Below are positions 33,217-44,031 of a stretch of 64,000 nt of DNA, one piece after another. Both the position numbers and the translations under genes were made by a program. The stretch's first letter is position 1. The number at the start of each line of letters is the position of its first letter. The DNA is taken from positions 51,337 through 115,336 of the forward strand of contig NZ_OBDY01000032.1 in NCBI RefSeq assembly GCF_900215205.1, read 5' to 3'. The notes below the pieces were generated by a model that did not search any database, was not told where the DNA came from, and saw only the letters and a program-made list of their open reading frames with translations. The DNA comes from Paractinoplanes atraurantiacus. GTDB lineage: Bacteria; Actinomycetota; Actinomycetes; Mycobacteriales; Micromonosporaceae.

Positions 33217-35217
33217 TCAGGCCAGCGGGGCCGGCAGCGGCTTCGCGTGGACGACCGACAGGCGGGACACGGCCCGGGTCAGCACCACGTAGAGGCGGTT
33301 GAGGCCCTTCGGCTCGGCCGCGACGATGTCGGCCGGCTCGTGGACGACCACATGGTCGTACTCCAATCCCTTGACCACCGTGGCCGGCACCACCGTGACG
33401 CGCGCCTCGGAGTCGACGTCGTCGGGCGTCGCGTGCTCGATGCCCGCGGCCGTGAGATGACCGCGCAGCCGTTCCACAGCGGCGTCCGCCGCGATCACCG
33501 CGACCGAGCCCTCGTGGGTGAGCGCCGCCGTGATCTCGGCCAGCGTCTCCGTGTCCAGATCGGACGGCGGGGCGACCGGCACGATCACCAGGTCGCCGTC
33601 GCGGCGCAGGGAGACCGCCTCGGGCACGTTCACGCCCAGCGCCGGCAACAGACGGTTGGCCAGCTCGACCACCGCGGCCGGCACCCGGAAGCCGACGGTG
33701 AGCGGGACGACTCTTGTTTGCGGCTTGCCGAGGTGGTTGAGGATTTCCGGCCACTCAGGCGCCGCCCACGGCGCCGTGCCCTGGGCCAGGTCGCCGAGCA
33801 CCGTGATCGAGCCGTGCTCGCTGCGCCGGGCGATCGCCCGCGCCTGCATGGGCGAGAGGTCCTGCGCCTCGTCGATGACCACGTGGCCGAAGCTCGCCTC
33901 GCGCTCCAGCAGCCCGGCCGCCTCGTCGATCAGCACCAGGTCGGCCGCCGTGAACTTCGAGGCCTTGACCGTACGCGGCGGCTTGCCCCAGCGGATCGCC
34001 TCCTGCTCCTCGGCGGTCAGCAGGTCGCCGGCCACGAACGGGTCGGTGAGCACCTCGGCCACCAGCGACTCGGGGGTCACCGCGGGCCACGCCTTCTCGA
34101 GGAACTCGGTGACCGGGGCGACCTTGCTCATCCGCCGCAGCCAGCCGTCGGTCGGCGAGTTGCCGGTGCGGTACTCCGACTGCCGCTGCAGGAGACCGAC
34201 GACCCGGGCTTTGACCCTTTCCCGGCCCACCGCGTACGGAAGGCCCTCGCGCCGGGCCTCGTCGACGATCCGGCGCAGCGGCTCGGCGTCGATCCGCCAG
34301 CGGTACGAGCCGTCCGACACCATGATCGGATCGGTCGGCTTGGTCAGCCGGCTCCACAGCGTCCTGCGCAGCACCTCGGCCATCCGGGCGTCGTTCTTGA
34401 CCAGCGCCGCCGCCGGACTGTCGACCGCACGGACCGGCACGCGCCCGATCAGCTCGTCCACCGTGGACTGGTGGACCTCCACCTCGCCCAGGGCGGGCAG
34501 GACGGCCGAGATGTACGACAGGAAGGCCGTGTTCGGCCCGACGATCAGCACGCCCGAGCGCCGCAGCCGCTCACGATGCAGATAGAGCAGGAACGCGGCC
34601 CGGTGCAGGCCGACGGCGGTCTTCCCGGTGCCGGGGGCGCCCTGCACGCAGATCGAGTCGGTCAGCTCGGCCCGGACCAGCTCGTCCTGCTCGGGCTGGA
34701 TGGTGGCCACGATGTCGCGCATCGGCCCGACGCGGGGGCGCTCGATCTCGGCGGTCAGGATGCGGCTTTTCGTTCCCAGCTCCTCGCCGCGGTCGAGATG
34801 CTCGTCCTCGAAGCTGGTCAGCTCTCCTCTCACGAATCCGAACCGGCGGCGGACGCTGACGCCCTGCGGGTCGCGGACGCTGGCCCGGTAGAACGAGCGG
34901 GACAGCGGGGCGCGCCAGTCGAGCACCATCGGCTCGCCGGCGTCGTCGGTGACGTGCCGCCGGCCCACGTGATAGGCCGACTCCTCGATGTCGAGCCGGC
35001 CGAAGAACAACGGCGTCGTCGGGTCGTCGGCGAGCTCCTTGACCCGGCGGGCCATGTGCCGGCCGAGCTGCTCGGCCGTGTAGGCGTCGCCGGCCACCTT
35101 GTCGCCGGTCGAGAAGAGCGCCTCGGCGCGCCCCCGCATCCGGCCGAGCGCGGCGCGCGACTCGCTCAGGTGGTGTCTCTCGGCTGCTAGTTCGGTGTCC
35201 AGGTCGAATGCGGGCAC
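33217..35217 (-). CDS. HelD-like RNA polymerase-associated ATPase/helicase (UvrD superfamily)
   Basis: The 666-aa protein has the HelD layout: a coiled N-terminal arm (1-60), a split superfamily 1 helicase core with Walker A GAPGTGKT (193-200), the Walker B/DEAQ motif VVIDEAQDLSPMQ (near 430), VTVLGD-type motif III (ITVLGDLAQGT), and C-terminal VVKGLEYDHVVV and LYVVLTRAVS motifs. HelD proteins enter RNA polymerase and release stalled or drug-bound enzyme. GTG 35217 follows GAGGAT. It is divergent from the ArsR-like gene across about 170 bp. Whether this copy protects against rifamycin, as HelR does, cannot be told from sequence. Confidence 0.88.
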   Translation of the reverse strand: MPAFDLDTELAAERHHLSESRAALGRMRGRAEALFSTGDKVAGDAYTAEQLGRHMARRVKELADDPTTPLFFGRLDIEESAYHVGRRHVTDDAGEPMVLDWRAPLSRSFYRASVRDPQGVSVRRRFGFVRGELTSFEDEHLDRGEELGTKSRILTAEIERPRVGPMRDIVATIQPEQDELVRAELTDSICVQGAPGTGKTAVGLHRAAFLLYLHRERLRRSGVLIVGPNTAFLSYISAVLPALGEVEVHQSTVDELIGRVPVRAVDSPAAALVKNDARMAEVLRRTLWSRLTKPTDPIMVSDGSYRWRIDAEPLRRIVDEARREGLPYAVGRERVKARVVGLLQRQSEYRTGNSPTDGWLRRMSKVAPVTEFLEKAWPAVTPESLVAEVLTDPFVAGDLLTAEEQEAIRWGKPPRTVKASKFTAADLVLIDEAAGLLEREASFGHVVIDEAQDLSPMQARAIARRSEHGSITVLGDLAQGTAPWAAPEWPEILNHLGKPQTRVVPLTVGFRVPAAVVELANRLLPALGVNVPEAVSLRRDGDLVIVPVAPPSDLDTETLAEITAALTHEGSVAVIAADAAVERLRGHLTAAGIEHATPDDVDSEARVTVVPATVVKGLEYDHVVVHEPADIVAAEPKGLNRLYVVLTRAVSRLSVVHAKPLPAPLA

Positions 35218-35386
35218 GCTTCATCCTCAGGCAGGTGTTTCCTGGCTGCTCGCGTATCCGGCTCTCGCGAAGAGAAAGTCGCCGGCGCGGAGGGGACGTC
35301 CGCTGCGGTGCATGCTCACCACGGCCGTCGAGCGGGCACCCACACTACGCGCAACCTTTCGGGCACTCCACCGAATAATGGTGGCC

Positions 35387-35959
35387 ATGACGGACGGGCA
35401 GAGCAGGCGGATCTCCGAACCCCAGGTCATGCGGGCGCTGGCCCATCCGGCCCGCATCGAGATCATGGAATATCTGAACAACACCGGCGCCGCGATCACC
35501 GCGACCGAGTGCGCCGAGCTGGTCGGCCTCTCGCCCAGCGCCACCAGCTATCACCTGCGCGAGCTGGCGAAATACAAGTTGATCGAGGAGGCGCCGAGCC
35601 GCGGGGACGGGCGCGAGCGGGTGTGGCGCAGCACCAGCACCGGGCTGCGCATCGAGACCGAGGGCGCCGACCCGGCCGCCATCTCGGCCGCGCTGGCCCT
35701 GGTCGACGTCTTCCTCGAACGTGACGTGCGCCGGGCCCGCGAGTGGGTGGAGCGCCAGCCCGACGAGCCGGAGCCGTGGCGCGACGCGGGCGGCATGACC
35801 AGCCTCGAGATGCTGGTCACGGCCGAGGAGCTGAAGTCGCTGACCGCCAAGATCAATGCTCTCGTGGAGCCTTTGCGAGCCCGCGATCGGAAGGCTCCCC
35901 CCGAGGCTCGGCGCGTGCACTTCAACTACTTCGCCTTCCCCGTCGAGCAGGAAGGCTAG
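35387..35959 (+). CDS. ArsR-like winged-helix transcriptional regulator
   Basis: The 190-aa protein has an N-terminal winged helix (about 8-85; QVMRALAHPARIEIMEYLNN, then ECAELVGLSPSATSYHLREL) and a C-terminal helical region (about 105-190) with an acidic W-containing stretch, a layout often seen in regulators encoded beside MFS transporters. ATG 35387 is preceded by GGTGG; ATG 35378 is an alternative. There are no metal-binding cysteines, so it is not a metal sensor of the classic kind. It lies 12-33 nt before the MFS gene, which it probably represses. Confidence 0.88.
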   Translation: MTDGQSRRISEPQVMRALAHPARIEIMEYLNNTGAAITATECAELVGLSPSATSYHLRELAKYKLIEEAPSRGDGRERVWRSTSTGLRIETEGADPAAISAALALVDVFLERDVRRAREWVERQPDEPEPWRDAGGMTSLEMLVTAEELKSLTAKINALVEPLRARDRKAPPEARRVHFNYFAFPVEQEG

Positions 35960-35971
35960 CGATCAAGAAGT

Positions 35972-38064
<2,093 letters not shown>

Positions 38065-38127
38065 TCTTCCTGAGCGGAGACTCTACGCTCCCGGGACTCT
38101 CAGCTGATTCCTAGGAACCGGTGCTCA

Positions 38128-39612
38128 ATGCGTCTCCGCTCTCTGGCCTTCCCGGCCGCTCTCGCCGCCGCGGCCCTCGGCGGACTCGCCGCACCGGCTC
38201 AGGCCGCGCCGTCCGACGACGCGCCGTTCGTCGACTTCTACCTGCCCGAGCAGGTGTCGGTGATCCAGGGCAAGACCAAGACGTTCAAGGCGGAGCTCTT
38301 CAACGCCGGACCGGGCGACGCGAAGGGCGTCGTCATGTCGTTCAGCAACGTCGACCCGAGCCTCGGCCTGACGCTTCCGGCCGGCTGCGACGCGACCAGC
38401 TGCAAGATCGACCTCAAGGCCGGCAAGCGGGGCAACCTGGCCATCACGCTGAAGCCGACCGGCGACAAGCTCGTCTCGCACTTCACGGCCACGGTCGACG
38501 GCTACAGCAGCGACGTCACCGTCGTGCGCTCCACCGGCGGCGTCGACCTCGAGACCGACCCGATCGACGACATGAAGCTCAACCGCGGGCAGTCCGCCGA
38601 CGTGCCGATCGTCGTGCGCAACACCGGCAGCGAGACCGTCGACGCGATCGGCGTGGCCCTGGTCGCCGAGGACGGCCTCGAGGCGCTCAGCAAATATCGC
38701 AACTGCCTCACCGAGGTCGAAGGCGAGAAGATCCCCGGCGTCATCTGCTTCTTCCAGCAGGAGTTCGCCCCGGACACGACGTTCACCGTGCCGGCGGCCA
38801 CCCCGGTGAAGATCAAGCTGCGGGCGGACGCCGGCGGTCCGTACACGTACAGCGCCGCGGTCTCGGTCGTCGGCGTGAAGGAGTCGGCCGCCGCCGCGCT
38901 CGCGGCCAAGACCGGGCCGGTGCTCAAGCTCGAGGCGCAGCGCAAGGCCGCCGCCGACATCCCCGACGAGAGCCAGCTCCCGGACGACCTCAACGAGGAC
39001 GACAACGTCGCCTTCTTCGGCGTCGAGGCCGGCAAGTCGGCCGCGGACAGCGCGGCGATCGGCGGCGCCTTCGCCGGCGCGATCGGCGACGAGACGACCG
39101 TCGAGGTCGGCGTCCGCAACCTCGGCCCGACCAGCCTCGTGCCGGCCACGATCGACTGGTACCAGACCGTGCAGGTCACCGTGCCCACCGGCCTGAAGCT
39201 CACCGAGGTCGACGAGGCGTGCTTCCCCGGTCGCGGGGTGCCCACCGACTTCGACGACATCGACAAGGACAGCAACATCAACGGCCGGGTCTACACCTGC
39301 CTGCCCGGTGACGGCCTGGTCAAGGGTGAGGAAGCGCGCTTCTCCTTCACCGGCACCATCACCGAGGAGAAGGTCACGGCCGGCTCGGTCACGGTCGACG
39401 GCGGCCCGCAGGACGGCAACACCAAGAACAACAAGGCGGCTCTCACGCTGAAGCTGACCGGCGGCGGTCAGGGCGGTGGCGACGACGAGCCCGGTCTGCC
39501 GGTCACCGGCGCCCCGACGGGATGGGTCGCGCTCGGCGGCGCCCTCCTGCTCCTGGTGGGCGGCGCGGCGGCGTACCTCTTCCGGCGCCGCCGGATCATC
39601 ACCACGATCTGA
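38128..39612 (+). CDS. Secreted LPXTG-type surface protein with Ig-like/CARDB-like domains
   Basis: The 494-aa product has a signal peptide (about 1-27, ending AQAA), two or three beta-rich extracellular modules (for example VIQGKTKTFKAELFNAGPGD and EVGVRNLGPTSLVPATIDW, conserved-repeat style), and a C-terminal sorting signal: LPVTG at 457-461, a hydrophobic segment, and the basic RRRR tail. A sortase should attach it to the wall, although no sortase is encoded nearby. ATG 38128; a hairpin terminator follows 16 nt after the stop. The target or adhesion role is unknown. Confidence 0.85.
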   Translation: MRLRSLAFPAALAAAALGGLAAPAQAAPSDDAPFVDFYLPEQVSVIQGKTKTFKAELFNAGPGDAKGVVMSFSNVDPSLGLTLPAGCDATSCKIDLKAGKRGNLAITLKPTGDKLVSHFTATVDGYSSDVTVVRSTGGVDLETDPIDDMKLNRGQSADVPIVVRNTGSETVDAIGVALVAEDGLEALSKYRNCLTEVEGEKIPGVICFFQQEFAPDTTFTVPAATPVKIKLRADAGGPYTYSAAVSVVGVKESAAAALAAKTGPVLKLEAQRKAAADIPDESQLPDDLNEDDNVAFFGVEAGKSAADSAAIGGAFAGAIGDETTVEVGVRNLGPTSLVPATIDWYQTVQVTVPTGLKLTEVDEACFPGRGVPTDFDDIDKDSNINGRVYTCLPGDGLVKGEEARFSFTGTITEEKVTAGSVTVDGGPQDGNTKNNKAALTLKLTGGGQGGGDDEPGLPVTGAPTGWVALGGALLLLVGGAAAYLFRRRRIITTI

Positions 39613-39627
39613 CCTCCGTACGCGATC

Positions 39628-39660
39628 AAGACCGTCCTGGTCACATGCCAGGGCGGTCTT
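39628..39660 (+). terminator. Hairpin terminator after the LPXTG-type gene
   Basis: AAGACCGTCCTGG (39628-39640) pairs with CCAGGGCGGTCTT (39648-39660) over 13 bp with one G-U pair, loop of 7 nt. It ends in TTCGTGTTCG and lies just after the stop. Confidence 0.75.
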
Positions 39661-39711
39661 CGTGTTCGTTGGCTAAAGTCCCCGATCAAGGTCATTTCAG
39701 GGGGAGATCGC

Positions 39712-40506
39712 ATGGGCTACCAGTTCGACGCTGACACCGCGGTGAGCGGCGACGACGGGCGATGGTCGGCGACGCTCACCGACGACTGGTCGATCGCGAG
39801 CGGCGTGCCCAACGGGGGCTACCTGTTCGCCGTGGCGCTGGCCGCGGCCGGGCAGGTCGTGCCCGAGCAGCGGCTCATCACGGCGACCGCGCACTACGTG
39901 CGTCCCGGCCAGGACGGCCCGGCCGACCTGGCCGTGGAGCCGGTCAAGCGGGGCCGGCTGACCAGCACGGTCGCGGTCGCGCTGAACCAGGACGGCAAGG
40001 AGCGGGTGCGCGTCGTCGCCACCTACGGCGACCCGGCCTTGCAGGACGCTCCGGTCGAGCACCCGATCCCGGCCCCGGCGATCGCGTCGCCGGACGAGTG
40101 CCGGTCGACCCACTCCGAGCTGGCCCTCGCGATCGGCGCGACGATCGCCGAGCGGTTCGACTACCGGGTGCTGCCGGTGTCGCGCTGGGTGGGCGGCGAA
40201 GGTCCCGGCGAGGCCCGCATCGACGGCTGGATCCGCTTCGCCGACGGCCGTGAGCCCGACCTGGCCGCGCTGCCGTTCTTCGTCGACGCCTTCCCGCCGG
40301 CGCTGGGTGAGCTCGTCGGTCCGGTGACCGTGCCGACCCTCGAGCTCACCGTGCACGTCCGCAAGCAGCCCGCGCCGGGCTGGGTTCAGGCCCGGATCGA
40401 GGCCCGGCACATCGCGCCGGGCCTCGTCGAGGAGGACGCCTACCTCTGGGACAGCACCGGAGAGCTGGTGGCCCTGTCCCGTCAGCTCGGCCTCTGGAGG
40501 CCTTAG
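39712..40506 (+). CDS. Acyl-CoA thioesterase family protein (double hotdog)
   Basis: The 264-aa protein resembles the TesB-like/4HBT_3 thioesterases: an N-terminal hotdog (about 10-105) with SIASGVPNGGYLFAVALAAA and the ATAHYVRPGQDGPADLAVE strand, and a C-terminal hotdog (about 135-262) with DGWIRFADGREPDLAALPFFVDA and EEDAYLWDSTGELVALSRQL. Members hydrolyse fatty acyl-CoAs; the chain length cannot be stated. ATG 39712 follows AGGGGGAGA. Its stop overlaps the stop of the convergent GH64 gene. Confidence 0.85.
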   Translation: MGYQFDADTAVSGDDGRWSATLTDDWSIASGVPNGGYLFAVALAAAGQVVPEQRLITATAHYVRPGQDGPADLAVEPVKRGRLTSTVAVALNQDGKERVRVVATYGDPALQDAPVEHPIPAPAIASPDECRSTHSELALAIGATIAERFDYRVLPVSRWVGGEGPGEARIDGWIRFADGREPDLAALPFFVDAFPPALGELVGPVTVPTLELTVHVRKQPAPGWVQARIEARHIAPGLVEEDAYLWDSTGELVALSRQLGLWRP

Positions 40507-42089
40507 GACGTCCGCCACTTCTGATTGGCGGCGCCGACGCAATCCCACAGGTGCAGCCGGGCGCCGTCGGCGGGGTTGACCTCCTTGATGTCGACGCACC
40601 GGTTGGCCTGCGGGTTGACCAGATCGCCGGCGCCCGAGAGGACGAACTGCTGCGCGGCGGTGCCGTTGCAGGCGTACAGCTGAATGGGTGTGCCGTTGGC
40701 CGTGCCCGCCGCCGCCACGTCCATGCACTTGTTGTTCTGGCTCCTCAGGGTGCCGCCGGTGAACGTCCATTTCTGGGCGCTCGTGTTGTTGCAGCCCCAC
40801 ATCTGCAGCGGCGCGCTGTCGACGAAGTTCGAGCTGGGCACGTCGATGCACTTGTTGTTCAGCGCGCTGATGAGCGGAACGCCGCTGCCCGACGGCGGGG
40901 GTGTCGTGCCGCCGCCGCTGAACGGCGTCAGGACGAGGCCGGCCGACCGCGGGTCACCGTCGTGCACGAGCGACTCGAAGGCGCCGACGTCGTCGAAGGC
41001 GAACGCGTAGGCCTTGCCGTCGGCCATGTTCGCGTGGATCACCTTGGCGTACACATTGGTCGGGTTGTTGCGGTAGAAGTCGGCCGCATTGGTGCTCGGC
41101 TGGGTGTCGATGGTGCCGAGCGTGCCCCGGTTCAGGGCCGCGCAGAGAGTCCGCGAGATCGGGCCCACGACCTGGTCGTTCGGCGCCGGCAGGTCGCCGT
41201 CGCAGCCCCACACGCTGGACGACGAGGGCCGGTTGAACGACGCCACCTGCGCGCCCGACGAGTTCGTGAAGACCATCGTGTTGCCCGAGGTGCGCCCGAA
41301 GTAGCGCGTGTTGGGCTGGTCGCCGAACGGCACCACGGTCAGCGTCTTGGAGGCGTAGGCGTTCCAGGCCGAGGCGATGTACGAGTCGAGGTAGTTGGCG
41401 CTGAGCAGGCCGGCTCCGGCCGCCTTGCCGGGCGCGAGCACTCGCAGCACGGTTCCGTCGGAGCGGGTGTAGACCGTGTTCGCCCACCCCGAGGTGCCGC
41501 GGATGGTGTTGATGACGGCGTCGCGGCCGTTGGCCACGAGATCGCCCGTGCGCTTGGTGGCACCGGAGGCGCCGGTGACCGTGACGGCGTGCGGCACGGC
41601 GAACATGTCCACCTGTGAGCTGTTGAGCCACAGCCCGGCGTCGTTGTAGGTGAATTCGCTCCAGTCGAACAGGATGTCGCGGTTGGCGTCGCCGCCCGCC
41701 CATGGCGCCGGCTGCACGAGCCCGTCCGGCGTGAGGAAGAACTTCAGCTTGGCGCCGAGCGAGAAGTAGACGCGGCCGGAGAATCCGCGCGGGAACTGAA
41801 TGGTCGAGGTGCCGCCGTTTCCGGCGCCGGGAATCGACACGTCCGGAGCGGCCACGGGCGGAAGCGCCCCGCCGGTCCACGGCGTGAAGGCGCCGGACTG
41901 GTTCACATATCCGAGCCGGCCGGACGACAGCTGCACGCCGATCACGTACAGGTAGACCGCGTCGCCGCGCCCGGTGTTGTTGGTGACGGTGACGGGCAGC
42001 AGCGAGGGACCGACGGCCGAGGCCGCCGGTGGGGAGACGAGGGGCGCGGCCAGGACCGCGGCGGCCAGCAGACCCAGGACTTTTCGCAC
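40503..42089 (-). CDS. Secreted GH64 beta-1,3-glucanase with C-terminal ricin-type CBM13
   Basis: The 528-aa enzyme should hydrolyse beta-1,3-glucan such as fungal wall laminarin. It has a signal peptide (about 1-26, ending ASA), a GH64/thaumatin-like catalytic domain (about 28-395) with DWSEFTYNDAGLWLNSSQVD, a short Gly/Thr/Pro linker (about 395-408) and a beta-trefoil carbohydrate-binding domain (about 410-527) with three QxW-type motifs (QKW, QQF, QKW). The protein is exported and probably induced by glucan, since a LacI-type operator lies in its promoter. No transporter for the product is adjacent. It converges on the thioesterase gene. Confidence 0.9.
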   Translation of the reverse strand: MRKVLGLLAAAVLAAPLVSPPAASAVGPSLLPVTVTNNTGRGDAVYLYVIGVQLSSGRLGYVNQSGAFTPWTGGALPPVAAPDVSIPGAGNGGTSTIQFPRGFSGRVYFSLGAKLKFFLTPDGLVQPAPWAGGDANRDILFDWSEFTYNDAGLWLNSSQVDMFAVPHAVTVTGASGATKRTGDLVANGRDAVINTIRGTSGWANTVYTRSDGTVLRVLAPGKAAGAGLLSANYLDSYIASAWNAYASKTLTVVPFGDQPNTRYFGRTSGNTMVFTNSSGAQVASFNRPSSSSVWGCDGDLPAPNDQVVGPISRTLCAALNRGTLGTIDTQPSTNAADFYRNNPTNVYAKVIHANMADGKAYAFAFDDVGAFESLVHDGDPRSAGLVLTPFSGGGTTPPPSGSGVPLISALNNKCIDVPSSNFVDSAPLQMWGCNNTSAQKWTFTGGTLRSQNNKCMDVAAAGTANGTPIQLYACNGTAAQQFVLSGAGDLVNPQANRCVDIKEVNPADGARLHLWDCVGAANQKWRTS

Positions 42090-42125
42090 GGGACACCTTC
42101 CGTTCGGGGACGACGGCAGGGCGGG

Positions 42126-42172
42126 GAGAGCGCTCTCAGGTGAGCGTCGGATTTGTTAACAACCCGTGTCAA
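42126..42172 (-). promoter_or_regulatory. Glucanase promoter with LacI-type operator
   Basis: GAGAGCGCTCTC (42126-42137) is a perfect palindrome of the CebR/LacI class (core GAGCGCTC). On the minus strand a TTGACA -35 lies at 42167-42172, and a second palindrome TTGTTAACAA is at 42153-42162. No good -10 is seen, but the operator falls where the start of transcription is expected, so a LacI repressor would block it. Confidence 0.7.
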
Positions 42173-42238
42173 TAGATCGACGACGATGTAACCCCGTCCC
42201 GGGCAAACGAGGGTACGAACGGGCATAGGGTCATGCTC

Positions 42239-43195
42239 ATGAGTGAGATGAGCTACCGCCGGCTGGGCACCTCGGGCCTGGTCGTCTCCGTCGTCGGCAT
42301 CGGCTGCAACAACTTCGGCCGCAAGCTGGACGCCGACGGCACCCGTGAGGTCGTCGACGCCGCCTTCGACGCCGGCATCACGCTGTTCGACACGGCCGAC
42401 ATCTACGGCACACCGCACGGCGCCTCCGAGGAGTGCCTGGGCGCCGCGCTCAAGGGCCGCCGCGACGAGGTGGTGCTGGCCACCAAGTTCGGCATGAACA
42501 TGGAGGGCCTCAACGGCAACGACTTCGGCGCCCGCGGCTCCCGCCGCTACATCGTGCGCGCCGTCGAGGCCTCACTGCGCCGGCTCGAGACCGACTACAT
42601 CGACCTCTACCAGATCCACGAGCCCGACCCGCAGACCCCGATCGAGGAGACCCTCTCCGCCCTCGACGACCTGGTCCGCTCGGGCAAGGTGCGCTATCTG
42701 GGCAACTCCAACTTCGCCGGATATCAGATCGCCGACGCCGACTGGACCGCCCGCGCGGCCGGCCTCACCCCGTTCATCAGCGCGCAGAACCGCTACAGCC
42801 TGCTCCAGCGCGACGTCGAGACCGAGGTCGTCCCCGCGTGCGAGCACTACGGCCTCGGCCTGCTGCCGTTCTTCCCGCTCGACTCCGGCCTGCTCTCCGG
42901 CAAATACCGGCGCGGCGAGAAGCCGGCGGCCGGCACCCGCCTTTCCCAGGACCGCTACCAGCGCTTCCTCGACGCCGCCGACTGGGACAAGATCGAGGCG
43001 CTGTCGTCGTTCGGCGCCGAGCGCGGCCACAGCCTGCTCGACGTCGCGATCGCCGGCCTGGCCGCCCGTCCGGCCGTGAGCAGCGTGATCGCCGGTGCGA
43101 CCAGCGCCGAGCAGGTTCAGGCCAACGCCGCGGCCGGTGCGTGGGAACTCTCCGGGGACGAGGTCGCGGCTCTGGACGACATTCTTACGGCGTAG
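42239..43195 (+). CDS. Aldo/keto reductase
   Basis: The 318-aa protein is an NADPH-dependent aldo/keto reductase with the catalytic tetrad Asp51 (FDTADIYG), Tyr56, Lys83 (ATKFGMN) and His127 (YQIHEPDP), plus the cofactor-binding C-terminal region SVIAGATSAEQVQANA. Substrates for this subfamily (YhdN/Kv-beta-like) are broad. I chose ATG 42239 (AGGG at 8 nt); ATG 42233 and 42248 are also in frame. Its last 11 nt overlap the 3' end of the convergent SWIM gene. There is no pathway context. Confidence 0.88.
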   Translation: MSEMSYRRLGTSGLVVSVVGIGCNNFGRKLDADGTREVVDAAFDAGITLFDTADIYGTPHGASEECLGAALKGRRDEVVLATKFGMNMEGLNGNDFGARGSRRYIVRAVEASLRRLETDYIDLYQIHEPDPQTPIEETLSALDDLVRSGKVRYLGNSNFAGYQIADADWTARAAGLTPFISAQNRYSLLQRDVETEVVPACEHYGLGLLPFFPLDSGLLSGKYRRGEKPAAGTRLSQDRYQRFLDAADWDKIEALSSFGAERGHSLLDVAIAGLAARPAVSSVIAGATSAEQVQANAAAGAWELSGDEVAALDDILTA

Positions 43196-44030
43196 CTTCT
43201 CCGGTCGATCCATCGTGGAGGTCCCGGTAGGCCGGTCGCAGCAGATCGACAAGCGGGATGTGGCGCACCTTGACCGGCGGCGCGTCCAGCGCCCGTAACA
43301 GCAGCTCAGGTGGCACGGTCACCCGGGACGGCCGCTCGCGCAGCCGTCCCAGGCTGATCGCGGGCGCGTAGAAGTCGCCGAGCCGTTCGTCCAATGGGGA
43401 CTCCTCGACCGCGAGCGGGTCGACCGCCGGCGCCGGCTCGGGCGTGCCGCGCAACGCGTCCAGCAGCGCCTCGCGGTCACGCCCGCGCCACGCCAGCACC
43501 AGGAACGGGTCGTCGTCGAACGCCTCGGCCAGCACGTAGAGCACGGCCGAGCCGTGCTTGCACGGCACTCCCCAATCAGGACAGTTGCACCGGATGTCGA
43601 GCCGGTCGGGGAACAGCGGCGCGTCGTGGGCCGCGAAAAGCTCCACGATCTCGTGCGGCATCTCGCCCGCCAGCAGCGCCGCGCGATAGAGCGCCTGCGC
43701 GCCGAGCGCCTCCGTCAAAACGGTCCACTGTGCTTTGTCAAAGGCCGAGATCTCGACATTGACCTCGTACGGCTGCGGCCGCGAACCCTGCACCCGGGCG
43801 GTGACCCGCCCGGCGGCCAAGGTGAAGTTCATGACCTGGCCCTTGCGCGCATAGGCGCGGCCACGGGCGAGGCGGCCACCGTCGCAGACCTGTTCCAGCA
43901 CGTCGACGAAGCGGCGCGACCACCACTGCTCGCCGATCTTGCCGCGCTTGGCCCGCACGGCGATGCCACCGTCCACTTCGATCGGACGGCCGCCGCCCTC
44001 GAAGAACCGCCCCTTCGGATCGGTCGGCAT
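43185..44030 (-). CDS. SWIM zinc-finger protein
   Basis: The 281-aa protein carries the SWIM zinc finger C148-N-C150-x6-C157-K-H159 in RCNCPDWGVPCKHGSAVLY. Before it lie a basic RAKRGKIGEQWWSRRFVDVLE segment and beta-strand regions, after it a helical tail. SWIM domains bind DNA or proteins. ATG 44030 is only 1 nt after the stop of the SNF2 gene, so the two are cotranscribed and probably translated together. This pair of SNF2 helicase and SWIM protein recurs in actinobacteria as I recall, and its function is not established. Confidence 0.88.
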   Translation of the reverse strand: MPTDPKGRFFEGGGRPIEVDGGIAVRAKRGKIGEQWWSRRFVDVLEQVCDGGRLARGRAYARKGQVMNFTLAAGRVTARVQGSRPQPYEVNVEISAFDKAQWTVLTEALGAQALYRAALLAGEMPHEIVELFAAHDAPLFPDRLDIRCNCPDWGVPCKHGSAVLYVLAEAFDDDPFLVLAWRGRDREALLDALRGTPEPAPAVDPLAVEESPLDERLGDFYAPAISLGRLRERPSRVTVPPELLLRALDAPPVKVRHIPLVDLLRPAYRDLHDGSTGEATP

Positions 44031-44031
44031 G

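Noticed and set aside
32617-35190. 857-codon plus-strand frame opposite the HelD gene
   Set aside because: It is antisense to HelD motifs and rich in Arg/His/Gln/Asp, typical of a shadow; no ribosome site.
35218-35386. Rifamycin-associated element upstream of the HelD-like gene
   Set aside because: No GGGGCTTGC-type dyad was found by reading both strands.
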